NCBI GenBank assembly: GCA_028293055.1
Contig: JAQGLD010000183.1
Span: 1 to 21,447, forward strand
Length of the DNA stretch: 21,447 nucleotides
From: Alphaproteobacteria bacterium
Lineage (GTDB): Bacteria > Pseudomonadota > Alphaproteobacteria > Sphingomonadales > Sphingomonadaceae
Reading direction: 5' to 3'
Shown here: piece by piece, positions 8,997 through 16,466 of the stretch
Layout: every line of letters begins with the position of its first letter
Position numbering within the stretch: position 1 is the first letter of the stretch
Notes under the pieces: generated by a model
Databases searched by the model: none
Told to the model about the DNA's origin: nothing
The model's input: the letters and a program-made list of their open reading frames with translations, nothing else
Position numbers and translations under genes: made by a program

Positions 8997-10027
8997 GCCA
9001 CGTCCTTCCAGGCCGCGCCGCGCGCCGCCGCCTTGGCGAACACGGTGGGAAGGCCCGCTTCGCCGATTCGCTCGATCGGCCACCAGGTGCCGTCCGCCCT
9101 CCGCTCGCCGACCGAGGCACAGAGCAGGCTGAGTTCCAGTGCGAAATGGGTGAAGACGTGGTCGATCGCCCCGGCCTCGCGCCAGTCCGCAGGCGCAGGC
9201 GCCCCGTCGCCGCGCTCGGGCGCCTCGTCCCAGCGTCCGCTGGGCAGCGCCAGCATCCCGCCAAGCAATCCCCGCGCCGGCCTTCGGACGAGCAGGACAT
9301 GGCCGTCATGCTCGAGCCAGTAGGCGAAACCGCGGCGCCGCGGCCGCTCCTTCCTCGGCTGCTTGACCGGATAGATTTCCGGCGCCCCTTGCGCCCGCGC
9401 GCGACAGGCGGAGGCCAATGGGCAGCGGCCGCAATCGGGCGCTCGCGGCGTGCAGATCGCCGATCCGAGATCCATCATCGCCTGGGCGAAGTCGCCCGAT
9501 CCGGTCCGCGGGGTCAGCGAGTCGGCAAGCGCGTAGATCGTCTCCCGAGCGCCAGGCAAGGGCTCCGCGACCGCGAACAGCCGGGCCACGACCCGCTCGA
9601 CGTTCGAATCGACCACGACTGCACGCCGGCCGAAGGCGATCGCAGCGACCGCGGCAGCGGTATAGCGGCCGATCCCTGGCAATTTGCGCAGTTCGGCTTC
9701 CTCGCTGGGAAAATGGCCGCCATGCGCCGCGGCCACGGTCCGGGCGCAGGCGAGCAGGTTGCGCGCCCGGGCATAATAACCGAGCCCCGCCCAGGCCGAC
9801 ATGACCTCGCCATCGTCGGCGCCGGCGAGCGCCTCGACGCTCGGCCAGCGCTGGGTGAACGCCTCGAAATAGCGGCGGGCATGGGCGACCGTGGTCTGCT
9901 GCAGCATGATTTCGGACAGCCATATCCGGTAGGGAACGGGCCGCTCGCCGGCTTCGGCCCGCCACGGGAGGCGCCTTTTATCCACAGCATACCAACGCAG
10001 AAGGGCATTTGAAGCATCGACTGGCAT
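8993..10027 (-). CDS. mutY: A/G-specific adenine DNA glycosylase
   Basis: Removes adenine mispaired with 8-oxoguanine, preventing G:C to T:A changes. The 344-aa protein shows WLSEIMLQQTTV (36-47) with catalytic Glu39, LGYYARARNL (82-91), the helix-hairpin-helix LPGIGRYTAAAV (116-127) and catalytic Asp140 in VVDSNVERV. It has the iron-sulfur loop Cys192-x6-Cys199-x2-Cys202-x5-Cys208. The C-terminal third is the Nudix-like domain that recognises oxoG. The usual VDGN is VDSN here, a mild change. The ATG start leaves only 14 bp to the divergent dciA-like gene. nudC follows by ATGA overlap, pairing two enzymes that deal with damaged or non-canonical nucleotides. Confidence 0.95.
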   Translation of the reverse strand: MPVDASNALLRWYAVDKRRLPWRAEAGERPVPYRIWLSEIMLQQTTVAHARRYFEAFTQRWPSVEALAGADDGEVMSAWAGLGYYARARNLLACARTVAAAHGGHFPSEEAELRKLPGIGRYTAAAVAAIAFGRRAVVVDSNVERVVARLFAVAEPLPGARETIYALADSLTPRTGSGDFAQAMMDLGSAICTPRAPDCGRCPLASACRARAQGAPEIYPVKQPRKERPRRRGFAYWLEHDGHVLLVRRPARGLLGGMLALPSGRWDEAPERGDGAPAPADWREAGAIDHVFTHFALELSLLCASVGERRADGTWWPIERIGEAGLPTVFAKAAARGAAWKDVA

Positions 10028-10041
10028 GGGCGGCCTATGCC

Positions 10042-10656
10042 ATGGTCCGGCTGATGGCGAAATCGGGTGGCACGCTGAAAAAGAAGCCGCAAGAGGCTCC
10101 CCGCGCCAAGCGGGCCAGGTCGGTGGCGGATATGCTGCCGGATGTCGGCCGCGCCGCCTTCCGCCGCTTCGGCTTCGTCCAGTCGTCCATCGTCAGCCGC
10201 TGGTGCGAGATCGTCGGAGATCGCTACGCCGGAGTCTCCTCGCCGGAATCGATCCGATTCCCGCCCGGCAAGAAATCCGAAGGCGTCCTCACCCTGGTCG
10301 TCGAGGGCGCGCACGCACCGATGATGCAGCATGTCGCGCCGGTGATCATCGAGCGGGTGAATCGCTTCTTCGGCTTTCAGGCGGTCGAGCGAGTCGCGTT
10401 CCGGCAGGGCATCGTCAGGGTAGCGCAGCGAAAGCGCATGGCTCCGCCCTCGCTTCGGCCCTTGACCGCCGGCGGGCTCGACCCGAATTCGGAAATACCG
10501 GCCGAGCTTGGCGGCGAATCTGTCCGCGCGATCCTCGATCCGGAGCTTCGCGCCTGCCTGGAATCGCTGGCGCGGGGGATTGCCGCCGGCGATTCGGCGC
10601 CGGCCTCGACCCTGGCGATCCCGATCGTCGGAAGAATTGGAGAGAGAAAGTCATGA
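10042..10656 (+). CDS. dciA: DUF721/DciA-family protein, putative replicative helicase loader
   Basis: A 204-aa cytoplasmic basic protein. The segment from about residue 27 (SVADMLPDVGRAAFRRFGF) to about 125 matches DUF721. This family includes DciA, which loads DnaB in bacteria lacking DnaC/DnaI. The C-terminal 70 residues look poorly ordered. The mutY–DUF721–dsbA–smc order is a familiar one in alphaproteobacteria and supports the call. The start is uncertain. ATG 10042 is preferred, but ATG 10054 is possible, and a TTG at 10009 would overlap mutY. None has a strong ribosome binding site. Its TGA overlaps the ATG of the first dsbA-like gene. The DnaB-loading role is inferred from family. Confidence 0.8.
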   Translation: MVRLMAKSGGTLKKKPQEAPRAKRARSVADMLPDVGRAAFRRFGFVQSSIVSRWCEIVGDRYAGVSSPESIRFPPGKKSEGVLTLVVEGAHAPMMQHVAPVIIERVNRFFGFQAVERVAFRQGIVRVAQRKRMAPPSLRPLTAGGLDPNSEIPAELGGESVRAILDPELRACLESLARGIAAGDSAPASTLAIPIVGRIGERKS

Positions 10657-11396
10657 AGTCATTGTTCGGCACGAGCGCGCTTGCTCTTGCGCTCGTCCTC
10701 GGCGGATGCGGCAAAGGCGGCGACGCCGGCAACAACCAGAGCGCGAGCGCAGCACCGCTCGCCCAGGTCGCGGCGCCCAATGGCGACTGGACCCAGACCA
10801 TCGCCGAGACCCCGGAGGGCGGGGTGAGGATGGGCAATCCCGACGCCAAGGTGAAGCTGGTCGAATATGCCTCGATCACCTGCCCGCATTGCGCCGAATT
10901 CACCGAAAAGGCGGCGGATCCGCTGACCCGCAAATATGTGAAGAGCGGCCAGGTCAGCTGGGAATATCGGCCATTCATGCTGTTCCCTAGCGATGCGGGC
11001 ATCTTCCTTTTGCTCCGCTGCCAGGGCCCCAACCCCTTCTTCCAGTCGGCCGAGCAGCTGTACGCCGATCAGCCCAACTGGGTCGGCAAGATCCAGGCAC
11101 TGAGCGAGGCGCAGCAACAGCAGCTTCAGAACATGAACCCGGCCCAGCGCAGCGCGGTCCTCGTGCGCGCGTCAGGGGTCGATCAATTCTTCCGCCAGCG
11201 CGGAATGCCCGAATCGCGGATCGAAAGCTGCCTCTCCGACCAGGCCGGACTGCAGAAACTGGTCGATATCACCGATCGCGCGAGCAACAAGGAAGGCGTG
11301 ACCGGCACTCCGACCTTCTTCCTCAACGGCAAGGTCGTCGAAGGCGCCGCGGCTTGGGAAGCGCTCGAGCCGGCGCTTCGGTCGGCGGTCGGCTGA
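10653..11396 (+). CDS. DsbA-like thiol:disulfide oxidoreductase, lipoprotein form
   Basis: A 247-aa thioredoxin-fold protein exported and lipid-anchored through LGGC (Cys19). The active site is CPHC (Cys77-Cys80) in ITCPHCAEF, and the cis-proline loop is GVTGTP (Pro220). A helical insertion lies between them, as in DsbA and BdbD-type proteins. It should oxidise cysteine pairs in envelope proteins or reshuffle them. A second Cys pair (Cys123 in LLRCQG and Cys193 in ESCLSD) corresponds to the extra disulfide described for alphaproteobacterial α-DsbA1. The ATG overlaps the dciA stop (ATGA), with GGAGAG upstream. A close paralogue follows one base later. Confidence 0.9.
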   Translation: MKSLFGTSALALALVLGGCGKGGDAGNNQSASAAPLAQVAAPNGDWTQTIAETPEGGVRMGNPDAKVKLVEYASITCPHCAEFTEKAADPLTRKYVKSGQVSWEYRPFMLFPSDAGIFLLLRCQGPNPFFQSAEQLYADQPNWVGKIQALSEAQQQQLQNMNPAQRSAVLVRASGVDQFFRQRGMPESRIESCLSDQAGLQKLVDITDRASNKEGVTGTPTFFLNGKVVEGAAAWEALEPALRSAVG

Positions 11397-11397
11397 T

Positions 11398-12126
11398 ATG
11401 GGCGGCAGGCTTCTCGTCGTTGCGGCCGCCGGCGCACTCGCTTCGCTTTTCGCAGCGACCGGTCTCGACGCCGCGCCGCGTCACGTAGCGCCTGCGCATC
11501 GCGCCGCCCCCCCGGCGCATGCCGACTGGACCCGGACGATCGTCGCGACTCCCGAGGGGGTCCGGATGGGCAATCCGAACGCTCCGGTGAAGCTGGTCGA
11601 ATATGGCTCGATCACCTGCCCGCATTGCGCCCTCTTCTCGGTGGAAGGCGGAACCGCGCTTCGCCAGAGCTATGTGAAAGGCGGCAAGGTCAGCTGGGAA
11701 TATCGCCCGTTCATGATCTTTCCGACCGATCCCGGCATCTTCATGCTGCTCCGCTGCCAGGGTGCGGCGGGCTTTTTCCCGACCAGCGATCGCCTCTATG
11801 CCGGTCAGAAGCAGTGGACCGCGAAGCTGCAGGCTCTGCCGCCTGAACGAATCGAGCAGCTCCAGAAGATGTCGGTCAAGGACCGGGTCGCGGCCCTGGT
11901 CGAAGCGAGCGGAACCGATGCGTATTTTCGCCAGCGGGGGATGAGCCAGGCCCGGATCAAGGCGTGCCTCGCCGACGATCGCAACCTCAAGGCACTGACC
12001 GGGATTACCGAGAAGGCAAGCAAGGCCGGCGTTACGGGAACTCCGGCCTTCTTCATCAATGGCTTTCTCAACGGGGCGATCGACTGGGCCGGTCTCGAGC
12101 CGCTGCTCAAGAGCGCAGGAGGCTAG
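11398..12126 (+). CDS. DsbA-like thiol:disulfide oxidoreductase, secreted paralogue
   Basis: A 242-aa paralogue of the preceding gene, aligned over the whole mature region with shared blocks such as KLVEY, SITCPHCA, VSWEYRPFM, FRQRGM and GVTGTP. It has an ordinary Sec signal peptide (about residues 1-26, ending near LDAA) and no lipobox, so it should be free in the periplasm rather than anchored. The active site is Cys74-Cys77 and the cis-proline is Pro216. The extra Cys pair Cys120/Cys190 is also kept. It starts one base after the stop of its neighbour, so this is a tandem duplication within one operon. Its TAG stop codon lies inside the outer arm of a repeat element. Confidence 0.9.
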   Translation: MGGRLLVVAAAGALASLFAATGLDAAPRHVAPAHRAAPPAHADWTRTIVATPEGVRMGNPNAPVKLVEYGSITCPHCALFSVEGGTALRQSYVKGGKVSWEYRPFMIFPTDPGIFMLLRCQGAAGFFPTSDRLYAGQKQWTAKLQALPPERIEQLQKMSVKDRVAALVEASGTDAYFRQRGMSQARIKACLADDRNLKALTGITEKASKAGVTGTPAFFINGFLNGAIDWAGLEPLLKSAGG

Positions 12127-12178
12127 AGCGATATGCGCAATTTCGGGATCGCACATGTCGCTCTAGGCTTTTGTTTTC
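12123..12178 (+). terminator. Stem-loop and T-rich tail at the dsbA2 stop codon
   Basis: CTAGAGCGA (12123-12131) is a perfect 9-bp match to TCGCTCTAG (12158-12166), and the stem extends inward with a G·U and five more pairs. GGCTTTTGTTTT follows at once. This is the form of a Rho-independent terminator for the dciA–dsbA–dsbA transcript. The dsbA2 stop codon lies inside the left arm. Confidence 0.6.
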
Positions 12179-12228
12179 GCATCGTTATCGCGGAAAACCG
12201 GTCCCCACTTTTCCGCACGATGCTGTAG
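12123..12228. repeat. Two-hairpin palindromic intergenic repeat upstream of smc
   Basis: The unit holds the CTAGAGCGA/TCGCTCTAG stem (12123-12166) followed by a second, larger palindrome. In the second, GCATCGT (12179-12185) pairs with ACGATGC (12217-12223), and inside it GCGGAAAA (12190-12197) pairs perfectly with TTTTCCGC (12209-12216). The GCGGAAAACCGGT...CCACTTTTCCGC arrangement is one I recognise as recurring in intergenic DNA of many alphaproteobacterial genomes. That recognition is from memory and is not tested here. Only one copy is in this window. It occupies nearly all of the 114-bp dsbA2–smc gap. Confidence 0.6.
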
Positions 12229-12240
12229 GACCCCGCAGAC

Positions 12241-15200
12241 GTGCAGATAAAGCGGCTCAAGCTTTCGGGATTCAAGAGCTTCGTCGAACCGGCGGAGCTG
12301 AAGATCGAACCCGGCCTGACCGGTGTGGTCGGACCGAATGGCTGCGGCAAATCCAACGTTCTGGAGGCGATACGCTGGGTGATGGGCGAATCCTCGCCCA
12401 AGTCGATGCGCGGTTCCGGCATGGACGATGTGATCTTCGCGGGCACTGCTACCCGGCCATCGCGAGACTTCGCCGAAGTCTCCCTATTGGTCGAACGCAG
12501 CGGCGAGGACATGCCAGGCGACCTCGGACTCGCCCCCGTTGGCGATGCCGAGATCACCCGAAGGATCGAGCGCGGCACCGGATCGGCCTATCGGCTCAAC
12601 GGCCGCGACGTCCGCGCCAAGGATGTCGCCTTGCTGTTCGCGGATGCGGCGACCGGCGCCCATTCGCCGGCCCTGGTCAGCCAAGGCAAGATCAGCGCGG
12701 TGATCGCCGCCAAGCCGACCGAGCGCAGGCTGATGCTCGAGGAAGCCGCCGGAATCGCCGGCCTCCATGTCCGGCGCAAGGATGCCGAGCAGAAATTGCG
12801 CGCCGCCGAAGCCAATCTCACCCGGCTGGACGAATTGCTCGGCGAGATGGAGAATCGGGCCGCCGCGCTTCGCCGCCAGGCGAAGGCAGCCGAACGTTAT
12901 CGCAAGCTCTCCGACCAGATCCGGATCGCCGAAGGGCGGATGATCTTCGCCCGGTGGCGCGAGGCGGCGACCGCCGCGGACGCAGCGAAGCGCGAAGCCG
13001 AGGCTGCCGGCAGTGCCGTCGAGCGAGCCGGGGAAGCGCAGCGCGCCGCCGCGGCGTGGCAGACCCAGGCGGCGCAGTCGCTCGCCGAACGCCGCAAGGC
13101 TGCCGAAGCGGCGCGCGAGAAATCGACAGGGCTCGGGCACCGCCTCGCGACCCTCACTGCCGAACGCGATACGCTGGCGCGGCGGATCGACGAACTCGGC
13201 CACCGCCGGGCCACGTTAGCGAGCGACCGCGCCCGCGAGGCCGCGTTGCGCGAGGATGCGCAGGCGGCCCTGGCGCGGCTCGAGCAGGAATTGAGCGACA
13301 TTGCGGCGCGCCTCGCTGCCGCCGAGGCGGCGCGGGGCACGATCGACAGCCGCACCGTCTCGCTCGAGGATGCGGCCCGGGAAGCCGAAGCCGAGCTCGG
13401 CCGCGCCCGAGCGGTCCAGGCCGCCGAACAGGCCGGCGCCCGGGTCGCCCGATCGGCGCTCGAGGCGGCGCGGTCGAAGCTCGCCCGCGCGCGGATCGAA
13501 GCCGCCCGGATCGAGGAGCAGATGAAGGCACTCGGAAGCGAGGCGCCCCTGCTCGAGACGCTCACCGCTGCCCGGCTCGCCCGGGAGCAGGCCGAAGCCC
13601 GGCTCGAGGCGGCCGGACAGGCGATCGCCGCGGCCGAGGTGCGCCGCCAGCAGGCCGCCGGCGCACGCGATTCGGCCGAGAGCGCGAATGCCTCGGCGCG
13701 GGCGGCGCTGACCGCGCTCGAATCGGAAGCCAAGGCGCTGATCAAGGCGGTCGAGAGCTCGGGCGGAGACCGGGCGATCAACCATCTGCGCGCCGAGCCC
13801 GGCTATGAGCGCGCATTGGCAGCCTCGCTCGGCGACGATCTCGAGGCCGCGCTCGACGGAGATGCGACGCGGCGCTGGACCGGAGCAGCCTCGACCGAAT
13901 CCGACCCGCCGTTGCCGAAGGGCTGCGGCCGGCTCGCCGACCATGTCCAGGCCCCCGCGGCGCTCGCCCGCCGCCTCGAGCAGATCGGAGTGGTCGACGC
14001 CGATCGCGGCGAAACCCTCGAGGTCGGTCAGAGGCTGGTCACGCTCGACGGCCGGCTTCGCCGCTGGGACGGATTCGTCGCGACCGGAGTCGGCGCTGCC
14101 GCCGCCGAACGGCTGATCCGAGTCAACCGGCTGGCCGAGATCCAGACCGCCCTTCCCGCCGCTTCGGCCGCAGCCCAGCAGGCCCAGCAGCGGATCGAGG
14201 CTGCGCTCGCCTCAATGTCCGAATCGCGCGCTGCGGCCGACGCGGCGCGGCGCAGCGAGACCGAAGCCAGCGCGGCGATCCGCGATTCGGCGCGGGCCGA
14301 AGATGTCGCCAAGGTCGAGATCGAGCGGCTCGAGCTTCGCCGCACCGGCCTCGCCGAGCGAGTCGAGCAGGCCGGCCAGGACGTCCAGGAAGCGGACCGG
14401 GGTTTCGCCGAGGCCGAGGGCGTCGTCGCGGCCTTGCCCGACGCTGCCGCGACCGAGGCAATGGTGGCCGAGCTTCGCGGCAAGGCCGAGATCGCCCAGC
14501 AGGCCCTCGCGGAGGTGCGGGCGGAGGCGGCAACCCACGCGCGCGCGGTCGGCGCGGACCGCCAGCGCGGGGACGCCGCGCGCCAGGAGATCGAGGACTG
14601 GCGGCGGCGCGGCGCCGACGCCGACAAGCGGCAGGCCGACATGGCGCGGCGGATCGCCGAAGCCGAGGCCGAAGCTGAAAAGCTCGCCGACGCCCCGGCG
14701 AGGATCGCCACCGCCATCGCCGAGGCGGAGGAGGAGGTCGCCGAGGCGGCGAAGCAGGCCGAGGCGGCCGCCGCCGCCGAGCGCGAGGGTGAAGCCGAGC
14801 TTCGCCGCCACGAAGCGCAGCTCGCCGAGATAGGCGAGGCGCTGGCCACCGCCCGCGAGGCCCGCGCCGGTGCGGTCGCCCGCCACGAGAATCACGAGAT
14901 GCGGCGGATCGAGATGGGGCGGATTTCGGGCGAAAGGTTCGAATGCCCACCGCCTCTGCTCCCCGAGCGGCTCAGCTTCGACGAGACCGGAATTGCGGCC
15001 GCTGGCGAAGAATCGTCCCGGCACGAGCGGATGATGGGAGAGCGCGAGCGTATCGGCCCGGTCAACCTGGTCGCCGAGCGCGAGCTGGCCGAGCTCGACG
15101 AGGGACGCACCACCAGCCAGGCCGAGCGCGAGGAGCTCGGAACGGCGATCCACCGGTTGCGCGGCTCGATCGGAAGCCTCAACCGCGAAGGGCGGGCGCG

Positions 15201-15678
15201 GCTGCTGGCAGCCTTCGAGACGGTCGATCGCCATTTCCGAAGCCTGTTCACCACCCTGTTCGAGGGCGGGCAAGCGCATCTCGAGCTGATCGAATCCGAC
15301 GATCCGCTCGAGGCCGGGCTGGAGATCATGGCCCAGCCTCCGGGCAAGCGCCTGTCGACCCTGACCCTGCTTTCGGGCGGCGAGCAGGCGCTGACCGCGG
15401 TCGCCCTGATCTTCGGCCTGTTCCTGACCAACCCGGCGCCGATCTGCGTGCTCGACGAAGTCGACGCGCCGCTCGACGACGCCAATATCGAGCGATTCTG
15501 CGACCTGCTCGACCGGATGACCGGCGAGACCGAGACCCGCTATCTGATCGTCACCCATAATGCGGTGACGATGAGCCGGATGCATCGGTTGTTCGGTGTG
15601 ACCATGGTCGAGAAGGGGGTAAGCCGGCTGGTCAGCGTGGATCTCGGCGGGGCGGAGAGTTTGCTGGCCGCGGAGTGA
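12241..15678 (+). CDS. smc: Chromosome segregation ATPase SMC
   Basis: The 1145-aa condensin subunit that, with ScpA and ScpB, extrudes and organises DNA. The N-terminal head has Walker A GPNGCGKSN (31-39). Two long Ala/Glu/Arg-rich coiled coils flank a hinge of about residues 505-625 (region including GYERALAASLGDDLEAAL). The C-terminal head has the ABC signature LLSGGEQ (1043-1049) and Walker B VLDEVDAPLDD with Glu1073. The length is normal. The start is GTG at 12241, chosen because the family's N-terminus (QIKRLKLSGFKSF) begins there; TAGGA lies ten bases upstream. scpA and scpB are not in the window. The promoter is not obvious and may lie within the upstream repeat. Confidence 0.97.
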   Translation: MQIKRLKLSGFKSFVEPAELKIEPGLTGVVGPNGCGKSNVLEAIRWVMGESSPKSMRGSGMDDVIFAGTATRPSRDFAEVSLLVERSGEDMPGDLGLAPVGDAEITRRIERGTGSAYRLNGRDVRAKDVALLFADAATGAHSPALVSQGKISAVIAAKPTERRLMLEEAAGIAGLHVRRKDAEQKLRAAEANLTRLDELLGEMENRAAALRRQAKAAERYRKLSDQIRIAEGRMIFARWREAATAADAAKREAEAAGSAVERAGEAQRAAAAWQTQAAQSLAERRKAAEAAREKSTGLGHRLATLTAERDTLARRIDELGHRRATLASDRAREAALREDAQAALARLEQELSDIAARLAAAEAARGTIDSRTVSLEDAAREAEAELGRARAVQAAEQAGARVARSALEAARSKLARARIEAARIEEQMKALGSEAPLLETLTAARLAREQAEARLEAAGQAIAAAEVRRQQAAGARDSAESANASARAALTALESEAKALIKAVESSGGDRAINHLRAEPGYERALAASLGDDLEAALDGDATRRWTGAASTESDPPLPKGCGRLADHVQAPAALARRLEQIGVVDADRGETLEVGQRLVTLDGRLRRWDGFVATGVGAAAAERLIRVNRLAEIQTALPAASAAAQQAQQRIEAALASMSESRAAADAARRSETEASAAIRDSARAEDVAKVEIERLELRRTGLAERVEQAGQDVQEADRGFAEAEGVVAALPDAAATEAMVAELRGKAEIAQQALAEVRAEAATHARAVGADRQRGDAARQEIEDWRRRGADADKRQADMARRIAEAEAEAEKLADAPARIATAIAEAEEEVAEAAKQAEAAAAAEREGEAELRRHEAQLAEIGEALATAREARAGAVARHENHEMRRIEMGRISGERFECPPPLLPERLSFDETGIAAAGEESSRHERMMGERERIGPVNLVAERELAELDEGRTTSQAEREELGTAIHRLRGSIGSLNREGRARLLAAFETVDRHFRSLFTTLFEGGQAHLELIESDDPLEAGLEIMAQPPGKRLSTLTLLSGGEQALTAVALIFGLFLTNPAPICVLDEVDAPLDDANIERFCDLLDRMTGETETRYLIVTHNAVTMSRMHRLFGVTMVEKGVSRLVSVDLGGAESLLAAE

Positions 15679-15725
15679 CGGTGGCCGGGATCTCGTGCAG
15701 ACCGCAGTGCCCCGTCCGGCCTGAG

Positions 15726-15745
15726 ATTCCGGCTTCGGCCGGGAT
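15726..15745. repeat. CCGGC-N4-GCCGG palindrome upstream of the YdeI-like gene
   Basis: ATTCCGGC and GCCGGGAT pair around TTCG (one G·U). This is the third copy in the window of the CCGGC-N4-GCCGG core, here followed by GATGACGA. It sits in the 89-bp smc–YdeI gap, about 50 bp after the smc stop, and accounts for the spurious in-frame upstream extension of the next gene. Confidence 0.65.
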
Positions 15746-15767
15746 GACGATTGAGGGGATGAGTGCA

Positions 15768-16367
15768 ATGACACAGGATCCGCGGATCGATGCCTATATC
15801 GCCGCCAAGCCGGACTTCGCGCGGCCGATCCTCCAATATCTTCGCGAAGCGATCCACGCCGCCTGTCCGGAGGTCGAGGAGACGATCAAATGGGGCATGC
15901 CGAACTTTACCTACAAAGGCCAGATTCTCGCCAACATGGCTGCGTTCAAGGCCCATGCGGCCTTCGGATTCTGGCGGAGCAGCGAGGTGGTCGGCAAGAC
16001 CGGAGCGGAGCATGACGCCATGGGTCAGTTCGGGCGGATCGAGTCGCTGGACGACCTGCCCGACGCCGCCACGCTCGGCGGGCTGATCCGCAAGGCCGCC
16101 GCTGTGCTCGATGCCGGCCGAGCCCCCCGCAAGCCCAAGAATCCGCCCAAGCCAGCGCCGGAGACTCCCGACGATCTGCGTGCGGCGCTCGTTTCTTCCC
16201 CGGCGGCTTCTGCCACGTTCGATTCGTTTCCGCCGAGCTGCCGCCGCGAATATGTCGAATGGGTGGTCGAGGCCAAGCGTCCGGAGACCCGGGCCAAGCG
16301 GGTCGCCCAGGCGGTCGAATGGATGGCCGAGGGCAAGAGACGCAACTGGAAATACGAGAATTGCTGA
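15768..16367 (+). CDS. YdeI/DUF1801 family protein
   Basis: A 199-aa cytoplasmic protein with two family parts. The DUF1801 fold is at about 15-115, with the hallmark ETIKWGMPNFTYKG at 38-51 and FGFW at 67-70. The C-terminal YdeI/OmpD-associated segment is at about 155-199 (REYVEWVVEAKRPETR). Members are linked in other bacteria to stress or antimicrobial-peptide resistance, but no activity is known, so I give no function. ATG 15768 is preferred because GAGGGG stands nine bases before it. An ATG at 15759 would abut that site, and the longer reading from 15675 runs through a palindromic repeat. Confidence 0.82.
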   Translation: MTQDPRIDAYIAAKPDFARPILQYLREAIHAACPEVEETIKWGMPNFTYKGQILANMAAFKAHAAFGFWRSSEVVGKTGAEHDAMGQFGRIESLDDLPDAATLGGLIRKAAAVLDAGRAPRKPKNPPKPAPETPDDLRAALVSSPAASATFDSFPPSCRREYVEWVVEAKRPETRAKRVAQAVEWMAEGKRRNWKYENC

Positions 16368-16466
16368 GCCCGCGAGCCACTTTCGTCACTGCGGAGATTA
16401 TCTTTAACACTCCATAAAAACCTTGCGCGTAGACGAGGCAACTTCGGTCGGATGCGCAGGAATTCC

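Noticed and set aside
10653..12126. Recent gene conversion or sequencing duplication of the dsbA pair
   Set aside because: The two genes share protein blocks but differ widely in signal peptide, linker and many residues, so the duplication is old.
15675..15767. An N-terminal extension of the YdeI-like protein starting at the end of smc
   Set aside because: The extension is encoded by a palindromic repeat and has no family similarity. A good ribosome binding site stands before the ATG at 15768.
14212..15774. A 520-codon minus-strand open frame over the 3' half of smc
   Set aside because: It is an artefact of coiled-coil codons read in reverse; the smc ATPase motifs run straight through the region.
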